NCBI RefSeq assembly: GCF_947494125.1
Contig: NZ_CANLTU010000007.1
Location: forward strand, 124,001-188,000
Source of the DNA: an uncultured Tenacibaculum sp.
Lineage (GTDB): Bacteria > Bacteroidota > Bacteroidia > Flavobacteriales > Flavobacteriaceae
Length of the DNA: 64,000 bases
Direction of reading: 5' to 3'
A program made the translations under genes and the position numbers. Each line of letters opens with the position of its first letter. The stretch's first letter is position 1. The notes under the pieces were generated by a model that ran no database searches, had not been told where the DNA came from, and worked only from the letters and a program-made list of their open reading frames with translations. Below, one piece after another: positions 8,716 through 18,960 of the stretch.

Positions 8716-11700
8716 ATGAAAAAAATTACTTATTTATTAATTTTATGTTGCCTCATTAGCAATATCTCATATTCCCAAACATTTGATCTTACTGTCGCAT
8801 CAACAACAGATGACACACCTACTTCAGTAAGTGAGACACTTTCGGGAATAAAGATGACAGTAGAAGCTAAAAATAGTGGTGCAAATAATACAGCTATAGC
8901 AACTGTTGGAGCATTTGGAACTAATCAAGTAGCTTTTCATTCTAGTGCCTCAACAAATACTGAGGAAATGATTATCTCTTTTGATACACCTGTGAATGTA
9001 AATACCATTAGAGTTATTAGTACTCAAACACATTCAAGAACATGGACATTTACACCAGCAGGAGGAACTAATACTGCTGTTGATAAGACTGGAACTTTTG
9101 CTACTTCAACAGATGTTACTCTTGGTTTTATTGGAGTAAATTCAATTACAATTACTTCTAATTTTACAGGAGGACTCCAAGAACAAATAGTTTTTGATCA
9201 ATTAACTTTAGCAGTTGCCAATACTGATCCTACAATTTCAATAGACAGCTCAACCCTAAGCTATACAGAAGGAGAAACTGCAAAACAAGTAGATGCTAGT
9301 GCAACTGTTAGTGATGCTGATGGAGATGCCGATTGGAATGGAGGAACATTAGTAGCTCAAATAACAGCTAATAATGAAGCAGCAGATGAATTAAGTATTT
9401 CTGATACCGATGGAGATGGTACTGCCATTACCATAAGTGGAACAAACATCCTTGCTAATGGAACAGACGTAGGTGATTTAAGTACTAGTGGAGGAACTGT
9501 AACCAATGGAACTGCACTAACCATTACTTTTGATAGTGATGCAACCAATGCTATTGTACAAGAAGTTTTACAATCATTACGATATAGAAATACTTCAAAT
9601 AGCCCAGGAACTGCAAATAGAACTATAACAGTTACAGCTACTGATACTAACTCAGGTACAGCTAATGATACAAGAACTGTTGCTGTTTTAGCTAAGTCGG
9701 ACATAACGAGTGTTACAGTACCTGCTAACGCAACATATAATACTGGACAAAATTTAGATTTCACTGTTAATTTTAATGAAAACATTACTGTGAATACTAC
9801 AGGAGGGACTCCTCAGTTAGCTATCACTGTAGGAAGTACTGTACGTCAAGCTACCTATCAGAGTGGTACAACAACCAGTGCATTATTATTTAGATATACG
9901 ATTCAAACTGGAGATTTAGACACTAATGGTATTACCGTAGGTACTTTAGATGATAATAACGGTACTTTGCGAAATTCAAGCGGTACAGATGCAGACTTAA
10001 CTTTAAATAGCGTAGGTTCTACTACCAATGTTTTAGTAGATGCAGTAGCTCCAATATTAAACTCTTCAAATCCTGCAGATGATGATACTGATGTTGCCAT
10101 TTCTCAAAATATAGTATTAACATTTAATGAGAATATTAGTAAAGGAACAGGAAATATACTTATAAAAAAGACTACTGATAATAGTACCGTTGAAACTATA
10201 GATGTTACTACAGCTTCTGTTACTATAAGTACTAATACAGCTACTATAAATCCTACTTCAGATTTAGATTTAAATACAGGATACTATGTTCAAATAGATA
10301 ATACTGCTTTTAAAGATGCTGCTAATAATAATTATGCGGGTATTTCTAATTCTGATACAACTTCTTTAAATTTCACAACGGAAACTAACCAAACAAATTC
10401 ATATATTCCTGCAAGTGGAAACTGGTCTGTTACAAGCAACTGGTCATTAGGAAGACTACCTATTAGTACAGATAATGTTGATGTTAATACTAGAACTGTT
10501 AACTTAGATATAAGCAATGTTACAGTTAACGATTTAAGTATTAGTATAGGTGGGGCTTTTAATATATTAAGTGGTCAATCTATCACAATCAATGGTAACC
10601 TTAATCAAAATGGTACTCTAAATATGTTATCCAATGCCTCAAACAATGGTTCTTTAATTGTTAAAGGAAATCATACAGGAATTAGTAATGTAGATTATCA
10701 CAGATATTTATCTACTAACTGGCATTTAATAGCTGCTCCAATTGCAGGTAAAAGCATTAGTGATTTTACTGGAAATGTTAATACTAGTGGAGTTAAATAC
10801 GCTATTGCTCCTTATGTAAATAATGTTGTAAGTGCTTCGCGATGGAATTACTATACTACTGGAGCTGGAGCAAATAATATTGCCACTGCTGGAACATTTA
10901 CAGCTGGTAAAGGGTATTCAATACAAAAAAGTACAGGTGGTACTTTAAATTTCTCAGGAACATTAAATACAACCGACAAAACTTTCCCAATTACAGATGG
11001 AGGAGATAATCCTGCAGGAAATAGATGGAACTTAGTAGGTAACCCATTTACAGCATCTTTAAATGCTAGTAATGCTGCAAATGCAACTAATAACTTTTTG
11101 AAAGTAAATATTGATGCTGGTAATCTTGATCCTTCTAGAGCCGGTTTATATTTATGGAATGGTACAGCTTATGTAGAAAAATCAGTTGATGATGCAGCTT
11201 TCTATATTGCACCAGGACAAGGGTTCTTTGTTCACGCACCAGATGCAGGAGGTACTTCAGTTATTTTTACAGAAGATATGCAAACACATCAAACGGGAGA
11301 TATCTTTTTAAAAAGTAACACAAATTACCCAGAAATTATTTTAAACATAGCAGAAGGTAAGAATACGGCATTTACAAAAATTAGATACATCGAAAACAAA
11401 ACTTCTAAACTAGATCCAGGATCAGATATTGGTACGTTTTCAGGTGCTAGTTCTAACTTTAAAATATTCACACATTTAATAAACAATAGTGAAGGAATTG
11501 ATTTTGCTATACAAGCATTGCCAAACAAAAATTATGAAAGTATGGTAATCCCTGTTGGAATAAAAGCAATCGCAGGAAAAACTATAAAGTTATCGGCTAA
11601 AGGAAGTAATTTACCAGAAGGTATTGAAATGTTTTTAGAAGATAGAAATAATAATACCTATACTAACTTATCAAAAGAAGATTATACTATTAATTTAAAA

Positions 11701-12006
11701 AATGATACAAGTGGTATTGGGCGATTCTATATACATACTAAGTCTCAAAAAACGGGTATAGAAAATAATTCAATAGAAAACGTTAGTATTTACAAATCGA
11801 GTTCAAACAAAATAACAATTGCTGGTTTACAAACTAATAATGCTACTTTAAACGTCTATTCAATTTTAGGAAATAAAATTATTCAAAAGAAATTTTCATC
11901 AAGTGGGCTTTCTTCGATCACAATTCCATCATTAGCAACTGGAGTTTACATTTTCGAAATCGACTCTGAAAAAGGTAAAACAAACAAGAAAATCATTTTA
12001 GAATAA
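8716..12006 (+). CDS. Large secreted protein with Ig-like repeats and T9SS type A sorting domain
   Basis: Start MKKITYLLILCCLISNISYSQ at 8716; repeated Ig/SbsA-like segments (PILNSSNPADDDTDVAISQNIVLTFNENI); C-terminal TLNVYSILGNKIIQKKF...GVYIFEIDSEKGKTNKKIILE. Confidence 0.88.
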   Translation: MKKITYLLILCCLISNISYSQTFDLTVASTTDDTPTSVSETLSGIKMTVEAKNSGANNTAIATVGAFGTNQVAFHSSASTNTEEMIISFDTPVNVNTIRVISTQTHSRTWTFTPAGGTNTAVDKTGTFATSTDVTLGFIGVNSITITSNFTGGLQEQIVFDQLTLAVANTDPTISIDSSTLSYTEGETAKQVDASATVSDADGDADWNGGTLVAQITANNEAADELSISDTDGDGTAITISGTNILANGTDVGDLSTSGGTVTNGTALTITFDSDATNAIVQEVLQSLRYRNTSNSPGTANRTITVTATDTNSGTANDTRTVAVLAKSDITSVTVPANATYNTGQNLDFTVNFNENITVNTTGGTPQLAITVGSTVRQATYQSGTTTSALLFRYTIQTGDLDTNGITVGTLDDNNGTLRNSSGTDADLTLNSVGSTTNVLVDAVAPILNSSNPADDDTDVAISQNIVLTFNENISKGTGNILIKKTTDNSTVETIDVTTASVTISTNTATINPTSDLDLNTGYYVQIDNTAFKDAANNNYAGISNSDTTSLNFTTETNQTNSYIPASGNWSVTSNWSLGRLPISTDNVDVNTRTVNLDISNVTVNDLSISIGGAFNILSGQSITINGNLNQNGTLNMLSNASNNGSLIVKGNHTGISNVDYHRYLSTNWHLIAAPIAGKSISDFTGNVNTSGVKYAIAPYVNNVVSASRWNYYTTGAGANNIATAGTFTAGKGYSIQKSTGGTLNFSGTLNTTDKTFPITDGGDNPAGNRWNLVGNPFTASLNASNAANATNNFLKVNIDAGNLDPSRAGLYLWNGTAYVEKSVDDAAFYIAPGQGFFVHAPDAGGTSVIFTEDMQTHQTGDIFLKSNTNYPEIILNIAEGKNTAFTKIRYIENKTSKLDPGSDIGTFSGASSNFKIFTHLINNSEGIDFAIQALPNKNYESMVIPVGIKAIAGKTIKLSAKGSNLPEGIEMFLEDRNNNTYTNLSKEDYTINLKNDTSGIGRFYIHTKSQKTGIENNSIENVSIYKSSSNKITIAGLQTNNATLNVYSILGNKIIQKKFSSSGLSSITIPSLATGVYIFEIDSEKGKTNKKIILE

Positions 12007-12027
12007 TCCCTTTACAATTTTTGAATT

Positions 12028-12195
12028 ATGAAAGAACAAAATAAGAATACAGATAATATATCAAGAAAAGAAGCATTAAAAAAAATAGGTAAGTATGGAA
12101 AATATACTGCTTTAACAGCTTTAGGAACCTATATGATATTAAATCCACAAAAAGCACAAGCACAAAGCCCGGAAGATCCTGGTGATAATTTTTAA
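12028..12195 (+). CDS. 55-aa small peptide, copy 1 (candidate exported or modified peptide precursor)
   Basis: MKEQNKNTDNISRKEALKKIGKYGKYTALTALGTYMILNPQKAQAQSPEDPGDNF*; near-identical to 15209..15376; absent from ORF track because of length. Confidence 0.85.
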   Translation: MKEQNKNTDNISRKEALKKIGKYGKYTALTALGTYMILNPQKAQAQSPEDPGDNF

Positions 12196-12215
12196 TCATT
12201 TTTTATAAATTACTT

Positions 12216-12247
12216 AAAAAGGCTTCAAAATATTTTGAGGCCTTTTT
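12216..12247 (+). terminator. Rho-independent terminator after small peptide copy 1
   Basis: aaaaaggcttcaaaat/attttgaggccttttt near-perfect inverted repeat with T-run. Confidence 0.8.
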
Positions 12248-12338
12248 CTTTAACAAATTGTTAACATTTCAATCCACCCTATCATTTAAGACTTATTTTT
12301 TATAACTTTCTAATTCAGAAAACTATAAAAACTATATA

Positions 12339-15185
12339 ATGAAAAAAAAATACTTTTTCTCCTTCTTTTTACTAATCTTATTAGTATTCACAACACAAAC
12401 TAACGCACAGTTAGCTGTCTGGGACTTTACAGGAGATGTTTTAACCTCTTCGTCATCTGATGCGAACGTTACCCCCTCAAATGCAACTCATACAGGATTA
12501 ACATCAACAGGAAGTTTCTTTACTTGTAATGGTGATGCATGGTCCCCTAGCTCATGGAGCACAGCAGCAAGTATTAATATTTCAGATGATTATGCTGAAT
12601 ATACAATAACAGCCAATACAGGTTTTAATTTATCTGTTACTGGATTTACGTTTTCTGCAAGAAGATCTTCTAGTGGTCCAGCTAATTTTAGCATTAGATC
12701 TTCTAATGATTCTTATGCCGCAGATCTATTAACAGGTACCATAAGTACTTCTTGTAATTCAAAAGGAGGGAATTTTGCTGCTCCAATTACTGTTACAGCA
12801 AGTAATGCTCTAACTATTCGAATTTACGGTTATAATGCCACAAGTACAGGGAATATGAGAATGGACGATGTTACCATTACTGGAACATCTAGTTCTGCTT
12901 CAAGCAATCCTATTGTTACTTTTGACAGTGGAACAAGTACTGAAACCGAAACAGATTCAAATTTTAATACATTAATTCCTGTTACTTTTAGTAATTATGC
13001 GGCAGATGTTACTTTAAGTGTAACTATAGATGGTAGTAGTACTGCTGAAGTAGGCGATTATACATTAAATACAAATTCATTAACTTTTACAGGTAATGGA
13101 ACCCAAAACATTTCTTTAGATATTAATGATGATGCAGATTACATAGGAGAAACTGTGATTCTTAATATTGCAGTTACTTCAGGAACATCAGATATATCAA
13201 TATCGCAACATACTGTTACTATTAACGATGACGATACCCCTATTGTTATTAATGAAATTCATGCCGATCCAGATTCTACAAATGGTGATGCTAACGGAGA
13301 TGGATCAGTTAGCGCATCTCAAGATGAATTCATTGAAATATACAATATAAGTGGAGCAAACTTGGATATTTCTGGATGGACTCTAGCAGATGGGGCTAGT
13401 GACAGACATGTTTTCCCTAATGGAACTATTATTCCTGCAAATGAAGCTATTGTAGTTTTTAGTGGGGGTACACCTATTACCGTCCCTGGTTTGGTTCAAG
13501 TGGCAAGCTCAAATGCTTTAGGGTTGAATAATAGTGGCGATACAATTACAATCAAAAATGAAACAAGCATCACTATTTTAACTGAAGCATATGGTGCAGC
13601 AGGAAGTAATCAATCGATAGCTAGAGATATTGACCTCACTGGTTCTTTTGTAAATCATTCAACCATTGTAGGTAACCCTGTTTTATTTTCTCCAGGTAGA
13701 GACAATACAGATAACACTTCTTTTGCTTCTACTATTAAATGGACTGGCGCTACCGACAATAACTGGAACACAACAACAAACTGGTTAGATGGAGCCGTTC
13801 CTTCAAGTAGTGCTGATGTAATTATTCCTGCTGGATTGACTAACTTCCCTACTATTTCTTCAGCTACAACAGTAAATTCTGCTTTAATAGAATCTGGTGC
13901 CTCATTAATAGCTAATGCTGCTTTAACAGGTAGTGCAACATATAAAAGAAATTTACCAACAACAAACTGGTACTTAGTATCGTCTCCTGTTTCTGGAGAA
14001 ACTATACAAGATTTAAGAACCAATCATACTTTTGCTACTGGTTCTGGTGGTGGAAGAATAGGTATTGCATCCTATAAAAATGACGGTACTGCTTGGAATT
14101 ACTATACCAATAGTTCTACTGGTACTATTACTTCAGGTGAAGGTTTATCTACTAAACTGGCAGCAGTAGGTGATATCAGTTTTACAGGAACAGTTAATAC
14201 AGGACCTGTTAGTTATGGTATTACACAAGCTACTAATAATTTAAATTTAGTTGGAAATCCGTATACCTCTTATGTAAACCTAGGAACTTTTTTTACTGAT
14301 AATGTTGCTGCTTTATCTGAACAAACAATTTGGATGTGGAACCAAGCAACTAGTAGTTATGACTTAAAAATGTCAGGGACACACGCCTCTTTTCAAATAG
14401 CACCTGGACAAGCTTTCTTTGTTAGTGCTGATTCAAATACCAATGTAACTTTTAGTACCGCTAATCAAAGTCATCAGACAACAGACACATTTCAAAGAAA
14501 TTCAAGAACTGAAATATCAGTATATGTAAGTGAAGGAAAAACATCTAAATCAACAAACATCTACTATATTGATGGAACATCAAAAGGATTTGACAATGGT
14601 TATGATGGTACTGTATTTGGTGGTATTTCTCCAAAATTCATATTGTATTCTCAACTAGTTAATAACAACGATGGAAGAAACTTGGCAATACAATCTTTAC
14701 CATTAAATGCTATAGAAAATACAGTTGTTCCATTAGGTTTAAAAGCTGATTCAGATAAAGAAATAGAATTTTCTGCTTCTGCTAAAAACTTACCAAATAC
14801 TGTAAAAATATTCTTAGAAGATAGAAGTAACGGAGAGTTTATTAATTTATCAGAAAACAACTATAAGACTACTTTAGATAAAGATCAAAATGGTATAGGT
14901 AGATTCTATATTCACACTACTTCTTTAAAAACAGATATTGGAATCAATTCTATTGAAAATGTTAGTATTTATAAATCAAATACGAATACAATAACAATTG
15001 CTGGTTTACAAGCCAACAATGCTTCTTTAAGTGTTTATTCTATCTTAGGAAAAAAAGTTGTTCAAAAGACATTTTCATCTAACGGAATTTCTTCAATCTC
15101 AACTCCCTCTCTAGCTTCTGGTGTTTACATTTTTGAAATTAAAACAGAAATAGGTACAGTAAACAAGAAAATCATTTTAGAATAA
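12339..15185 (+). CDS. Secreted T9SS type A protein with Calx-beta-like and lamin-tail-like regions
   Basis: Signal peptide; IVINEIHADPDSTNGDANGDGSVSASQDEFIEIYNISGANLDISGWTLADG (lamin-tail-like); C-terminal half parallels the preceding T9SS protein and ends GVYIFEIKTEIGTVNKKIILE. Confidence 0.85.
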   Translation: MKKKYFFSFFLLILLVFTTQTNAQLAVWDFTGDVLTSSSSDANVTPSNATHTGLTSTGSFFTCNGDAWSPSSWSTAASINISDDYAEYTITANTGFNLSVTGFTFSARRSSSGPANFSIRSSNDSYAADLLTGTISTSCNSKGGNFAAPITVTASNALTIRIYGYNATSTGNMRMDDVTITGTSSSASSNPIVTFDSGTSTETETDSNFNTLIPVTFSNYAADVTLSVTIDGSSTAEVGDYTLNTNSLTFTGNGTQNISLDINDDADYIGETVILNIAVTSGTSDISISQHTVTINDDDTPIVINEIHADPDSTNGDANGDGSVSASQDEFIEIYNISGANLDISGWTLADGASDRHVFPNGTIIPANEAIVVFSGGTPITVPGLVQVASSNALGLNNSGDTITIKNETSITILTEAYGAAGSNQSIARDIDLTGSFVNHSTIVGNPVLFSPGRDNTDNTSFASTIKWTGATDNNWNTTTNWLDGAVPSSSADVIIPAGLTNFPTISSATTVNSALIESGASLIANAALTGSATYKRNLPTTNWYLVSSPVSGETIQDLRTNHTFATGSGGGRIGIASYKNDGTAWNYYTNSSTGTITSGEGLSTKLAAVGDISFTGTVNTGPVSYGITQATNNLNLVGNPYTSYVNLGTFFTDNVAALSEQTIWMWNQATSSYDLKMSGTHASFQIAPGQAFFVSADSNTNVTFSTANQSHQTTDTFQRNSRTEISVYVSEGKTSKSTNIYYIDGTSKGFDNGYDGTVFGGISPKFILYSQLVNNNDGRNLAIQSLPLNAIENTVVPLGLKADSDKEIEFSASAKNLPNTVKIFLEDRSNGEFINLSENNYKTTLDKDQNGIGRFYIHTTSLKTDIGINSIENVSIYKSNTNTITIAGLQANNASLSVYSILGKKVVQKTFSSNGISSISTPSLASGVYIFEIKTEIGTVNKKIILE

Positions 15186-15208
15186 ACCCCATCTAATCTT
15201 TTGAGATC

Positions 15209-15376
15209 ATGAAAGAACAAAATAAAAATACAGATAATATATCTAGAAAAGAAGCATTAAAAAAAATAGGGAAATATGGAAAGTATACTGCCTTAACTGC
15301 TTTAGGAACTTATATGATATTAAATCCTCAAAAAGCACAAGCTCAAAGTCCAGAAGACCCTGGTGATGGATTTTAA
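15209..15376 (+). CDS. 55-aa small peptide, copy 2
   Basis: MKEQNKNTDNISRKEALKKIGKYGKYTALTALGTYMILNPQKAQAQSPEDPGDGF*; differs from copy 1 only at the penultimate residue, with many synonymous nucleotide changes. Confidence 0.85.
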   Translation: MKEQNKNTDNISRKEALKKIGKYGKYTALTALGTYMILNPQKAQAQSPEDPGDGF

Positions 15377-15398
15377 ATATTAAATATTTTTCATTTAT

Positions 15399-15423
15399 AA
15401 AACCCTGATATAATCAGGGTTTT
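15399..15423 (+). terminator. Terminator after small peptide copy 2
   Basis: aaaaccctgat-ata-atcagggtttt inverted repeat followed by T-rich sequence. Confidence 0.75.
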
Positions 15424-15439
15424 ATTATTTTTACCACGT

Positions 15440-16549
15440 ATGATTATAAATAAAAAAATAGACGATAAATCAATTGTTTGGTTTCAAGATAATAACGAAT
15501 ATATTATTGTTGAACCTTTAGTTGCAGAAATTCTTACTTTACTAAAAAATAAGGTTGATAAAACACAAATCATTACCAATCTATTTAACTCAATAAACAT
15601 ACCTCTAAAGCAAGCAGATAATTTAGTTTTAGACATTGAAACTTTATTAAAAACAACCACTAAAGAACTTTCTGAAATAGAACCATTAAAGCCACCTACT
15701 TCTTTTAAGTATCAAAAAAAATATCAAATTAATGATGTAATTATTGAAGTAGATTATCAATCTGATTTTGAAGTTTCTTTAGTACATCCAAAATTTGCAC
15801 ATTTAGAAATTAACTCTGAACAAGAAGCAAAATATTATTATAAAGTATACAGTAACAAAGACTTTATTAGTTTTTCTGTAAATGATGAAATTATTAATAC
15901 TTGGAATATAAATGAAGTTCATTATTTTCAAGGAAAGTTTTCTATGAAAATAGTAGAACACATCCATCAAAAAAATGAAAGTAAATGGCTTGGTGTATTC
16001 CATGCTTCTGCAATTAGTAACAACAAAGAGTCTATGCTTTTTTTAGGGGATTCTGGAAACGGGAAAAGTACTTCCTTAGCTTTATTACAAGCTAATGACT
16101 TTACCTGTTTAGCTGACGATTTTGTTCCTATCGACGCCGAAAAACAGGAAGTATATAGTTTTCCTTCTGCTATTTCGATAAAAAAGAACAGTTTAGAAAC
16201 GTTATTTCCCATATATCCTGAATTAAAAACTTCTGCTGAATACCATTTCAAAAGATTAAATAAAATTGTTCGTTATTTACCTCCAAATAATTCAAATTAC
16301 ACAGCTCATTTACCTTGTAAAGCCTTAGTCTTTATAAAGTATGAAAAGGATAGTGATTTAAAACTAAAAGAAATATCAACAATTACTGCTTTTGAACAAC
16401 TAGTTCCTGATTCTTGGTTATCTCCTATTTCGGAAAATGCTGAGGCTTTCTTAAATTGGTTTTCTAAATTACCCTGCTATCAATTAACTTATTCTAATAA
16501 TGATAAAATGGTAAAAACTGTTTCAAAAATTTTTAATAATGACTTATAA
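15440..16549 (+). CDS. PqqD-like N-terminal domain fused to HPr-kinase-like P-loop protein
   Basis: N-terminal ~75 aa PqqD/RRE-like (WFQDNNEYIIVEPLVAEILTLLKNKVDKTQIITNLF); then MLFLGDSGNGKSTSLALLQANDFTCLADDFVPID, HprK-like Walker A and DD motif. Confidence 0.75.
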   Translation: MIINKKIDDKSIVWFQDNNEYIIVEPLVAEILTLLKNKVDKTQIITNLFNSINIPLKQADNLVLDIETLLKTTTKELSEIEPLKPPTSFKYQKKYQINDVIIEVDYQSDFEVSLVHPKFAHLEINSEQEAKYYYKVYSNKDFISFSVNDEIINTWNINEVHYFQGKFSMKIVEHIHQKNESKWLGVFHASAISNNKESMLFLGDSGNGKSTSLALLQANDFTCLADDFVPIDAEKQEVYSFPSAISIKKNSLETLFPIYPELKTSAEYHFKRLNKIVRYLPPNNSNYTAHLPCKALVFIKYEKDSDLKLKEISTITAFEQLVPDSWLSPISENAEAFLNWFSKLPCYQLTYSNNDKMVKTVSKIFNNDL

Positions 16550-17624
16550 GGAAACATTATTTTTTGTCGGAAAATGCTTAACGATTACCCACGAAAAACA
16601 TAATAAAGAAATTATTGAAAGTGAATTAAAATCAGGCAATATTGATTGGGATAACGTTGTTAAACTAAGCACTTCTCACTATGTGTTCCCTGCCTTATAT
16701 TGTAATTTAAAACGTGCTAGTTTCTTACATTATTTACCAAATGATTTGGTTGAATACATGAAACATATTACAGATTTAAATCGTGAGCGAAATCAGCAAA
16801 TAATAGAGCAAGCTAAAGAAATAAATGATTTATTATTAGCAAATAACATTACTCCTATTTTCCTAAAAGGTACAGGAAACCTACTAGAAGGACTGTATGA
16901 AGATATAGCTGAAAGAATGGTTGGTGATATTGATTTTTTGATAAAAAAAGAACATTGTGAACCCGCCTTTAAATTACTAGAAAAGAATGGATATAATCAC
17001 AAAATTTCTGAACTCTTTGAAGATCACAGACATCTACCTAGGATTACTAATTCAAATAAAATTGCTGCTATTGAAATACATAAAGAAATTTTGAAAAAAG
17101 AGAAATCTCATTTCTTTAATTATCCAAAATTAAATAAATCTTTTCTTAATATAGACAATTATACTCTCCTCTCATCTATAGATCAAATTAAACTCTCTGT
17201 TTTTTCTAAATTGATTAATGATAATGGTTACATTTTAAAAAATATAAGTCTTAAGAATGCTTATGATGTTTTTTTACTTGGAAACACCCTACAATCAAAA
17301 ACAAACATAGAAGATATAAATTTATCAAAAGAGTTAAGTGCAGGTTTAAAATTATACACAACCCTATTATCCCTTCCAATAAACATAGTATTTTCGTCGA
17401 CCCCTAAAAGCCAGATCTATCTAGATAAATGCTTACTACAACTAGAACCTAACCTGAAGAACAAGATAAAAAAAAGCTTTCTTAAATTTTATCTCAAGTT
17501 TAGATTTAGAATCTCAATTTTATATAAATCTTTTTTTAATAAATCTTTTTTTCTATTCACTCTTTCTAAGGTAACAGATACTAATTGGTGGAAAGAAAAA
17601 ATCTCTTCTAAACCAACCCTTTAA
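16539..17624 (+). CDS. Nucleotidyltransferase family protein (NTP_transf_5-like)
   Basis: ITPIFLKGTGNLLEGLYEDIAERMVGDIDFLIKKEH; overlaps the HprK-like gene by 11 nt, implying translational coupling. Confidence 0.75.
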   Translation: MTYKETLFFVGKCLTITHEKHNKEIIESELKSGNIDWDNVVKLSTSHYVFPALYCNLKRASFLHYLPNDLVEYMKHITDLNRERNQQIIEQAKEINDLLLANNITPIFLKGTGNLLEGLYEDIAERMVGDIDFLIKKEHCEPAFKLLEKNGYNHKISELFEDHRHLPRITNSNKIAAIEIHKEILKKEKSHFFNYPKLNKSFLNIDNYTLLSSIDQIKLSVFSKLINDNGYILKNISLKNAYDVFLLGNTLQSKTNIEDINLSKELSAGLKLYTTLLSLPINIVFSSTPKSQIYLDKCLLQLEPNLKNKIKKSFLKFYLKFRFRISILYKSFFNKSFFLFTLSKVTDTNWWKEKISSKPTL

Positions 17625-18960
17625 CCTCTTCAAAATCCAATCCTCCATAATTACCAGAACTCATTAATAGTACAGCAGTGTTTTCTATATTTTGCTTAAA
17701 TAAAAATTCTTTAAATTCTTGTGGATTTGTGTAAATAATTAAATCATCACGTTCAAAAGCTTTAGCAATTTGTTCTTGTGTAACTTCTTCTAATTGTTTT
17801 ATTTTCACTGCATGTGGAGAGTAAAAAACGACTGCTTTATCAGCTTTATCTAATGCTCCTTTATATTCTGCTAAAAACTCTGCATTTAAACTACTATAAG
17901 TATGTAATTCTAAACAAGCTAATAAAGTTCTATTTTTATATTGATTTTTAACCGCTGTAGTAGTAGCTTCCACTTTACTTGGACTATGTGCAAAGTCTTT
18001 AAAAATCACAGTAGTATCATTCTCCGCAATCTTTTCTAAACGCTTACTAGCCCCTTTAAAACTTTCAATAGCCTCATAGAATTCATCTTCTTCAATTCCC
18101 ATATGCTGGCAAATCCATTTAGCTCCAGCTAAATTTTGTAAATTGTGCTCTCCGAAAATTTCAAGAGGTAAATTACCTACTTCAGTTTCTATAAAAGTAA
18201 TACCGTTTTCAATAAAATAAGATGGCGTAGTATATGAATATTTTTTTATAGGATGTTCACTCTCCTCCACTACTCTCTTTACATTTTCATCCTCTTGATT
18301 ATAAACCATAATCCCTCCATTTGTAAGGGAATCAGTAAAAACTGAAAACTGTTCAACATAATTTTCAAAAGTTGGAAAAACATTTATATGATCCCAAGCT
18401 ATCCCACTTAACAATGCTATGTTTGGTTTGTATAAGTGAAATTTAGGTCGCATATCAATTGGAGAACTTAAATATTCATCTCCTTCTAAAACAATAAACT
18501 CATTTTCTTCAGTAAGTTTTACCATCGTTTCAAAACCATATAATTGTGCTCCTACCATATAATCAACTTCTTTATCATGATAATTTAACACATGCAAAAT
18601 CATTGAGGTTATAGTCGTTTTTCCATGAGAACCACCTATTACAACTCTAGTTTTATTTTTAGATTGTTCGTATAAAAACTCAGGATATGAATATATTTTC
18701 ATTCCTAATTCTTGAGCTCTTAATAATTCTGGATTATCTTTCTTAGCATGCATTCCTAAAATTACAGCATCTAAATCTGTAGATATTTTTTCTGGAAACC
18801 ATCCAAATTCTTCTGGTAACAATCCTTTATTTGCTAACCGAGACTTTGATGGATTGTGAATAGTGTCATCACTTCCTGTTATTTGGTATCCTTTTTGTTG
18901 TAGAGCTATTGCTAGGTTGTGCATAGCACTACCTCCGATGGCTATAAAATGAATTTTCAT
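17608..18960 (-). CDS. mpl: UDP-N-acetylmuramate:L-alanyl-gamma-D-glutamyl-meso-diaminopimelate ligase (Mpl)
   Basis: MKIHFIAIGGSAMHNLAIALQQKGYQITGSDD, VVIGGSHGKTTITSMILHVL, FAHSPSKVEATTTAVK. Confidence 0.92.
   Translation of the reverse strand: MKIHFIAIGGSAMHNLAIALQQKGYQITGSDDTIHNPSKSRLANKGLLPEEFGWFPEKISTDLDAVILGMHAKKDNPELLRAQELGMKIYSYPEFLYEQSKNKTRVVIGGSHGKTTITSMILHVLNYHDKEVDYMVGAQLYGFETMVKLTEENEFIVLEGDEYLSSPIDMRPKFHLYKPNIALLSGIAWDHINVFPTFENYVEQFSVFTDSLTNGGIMVYNQEDENVKRVVEESEHPIKKYSYTTPSYFIENGITFIETEVGNLPLEIFGEHNLQNLAGAKWICQHMGIEEDEFYEAIESFKGASKRLEKIAENDTTVIFKDFAHSPSKVEATTTAVKNQYKNRTLLACLELHTYSSLNAEFLAEYKGALDKADKAVVFYSPHAVKIKQLEEVTQEQIAKAFERDDLIIYTNPQEFKEFLFKQNIENTAVLLMSSGNYGGLDFEEVKGLV

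Noticed and set aside
9357-9785. Antisense 142-aa ORF (and others at 9903, 10332, 11325, 13655, 14651) inside T9SS genes
   Set aside because: Antisense to well-supported coding sequence with repetitive Thr/Val-rich codons; no recognisable family.
12028-17624. Complete lasso-peptide biosynthesis cluster
   Set aside because: No asparagine-synthetase-like cyclase or transglutaminase-like leader protease is visible beside it, so only a looser peptide-modification hypothesis is kept.
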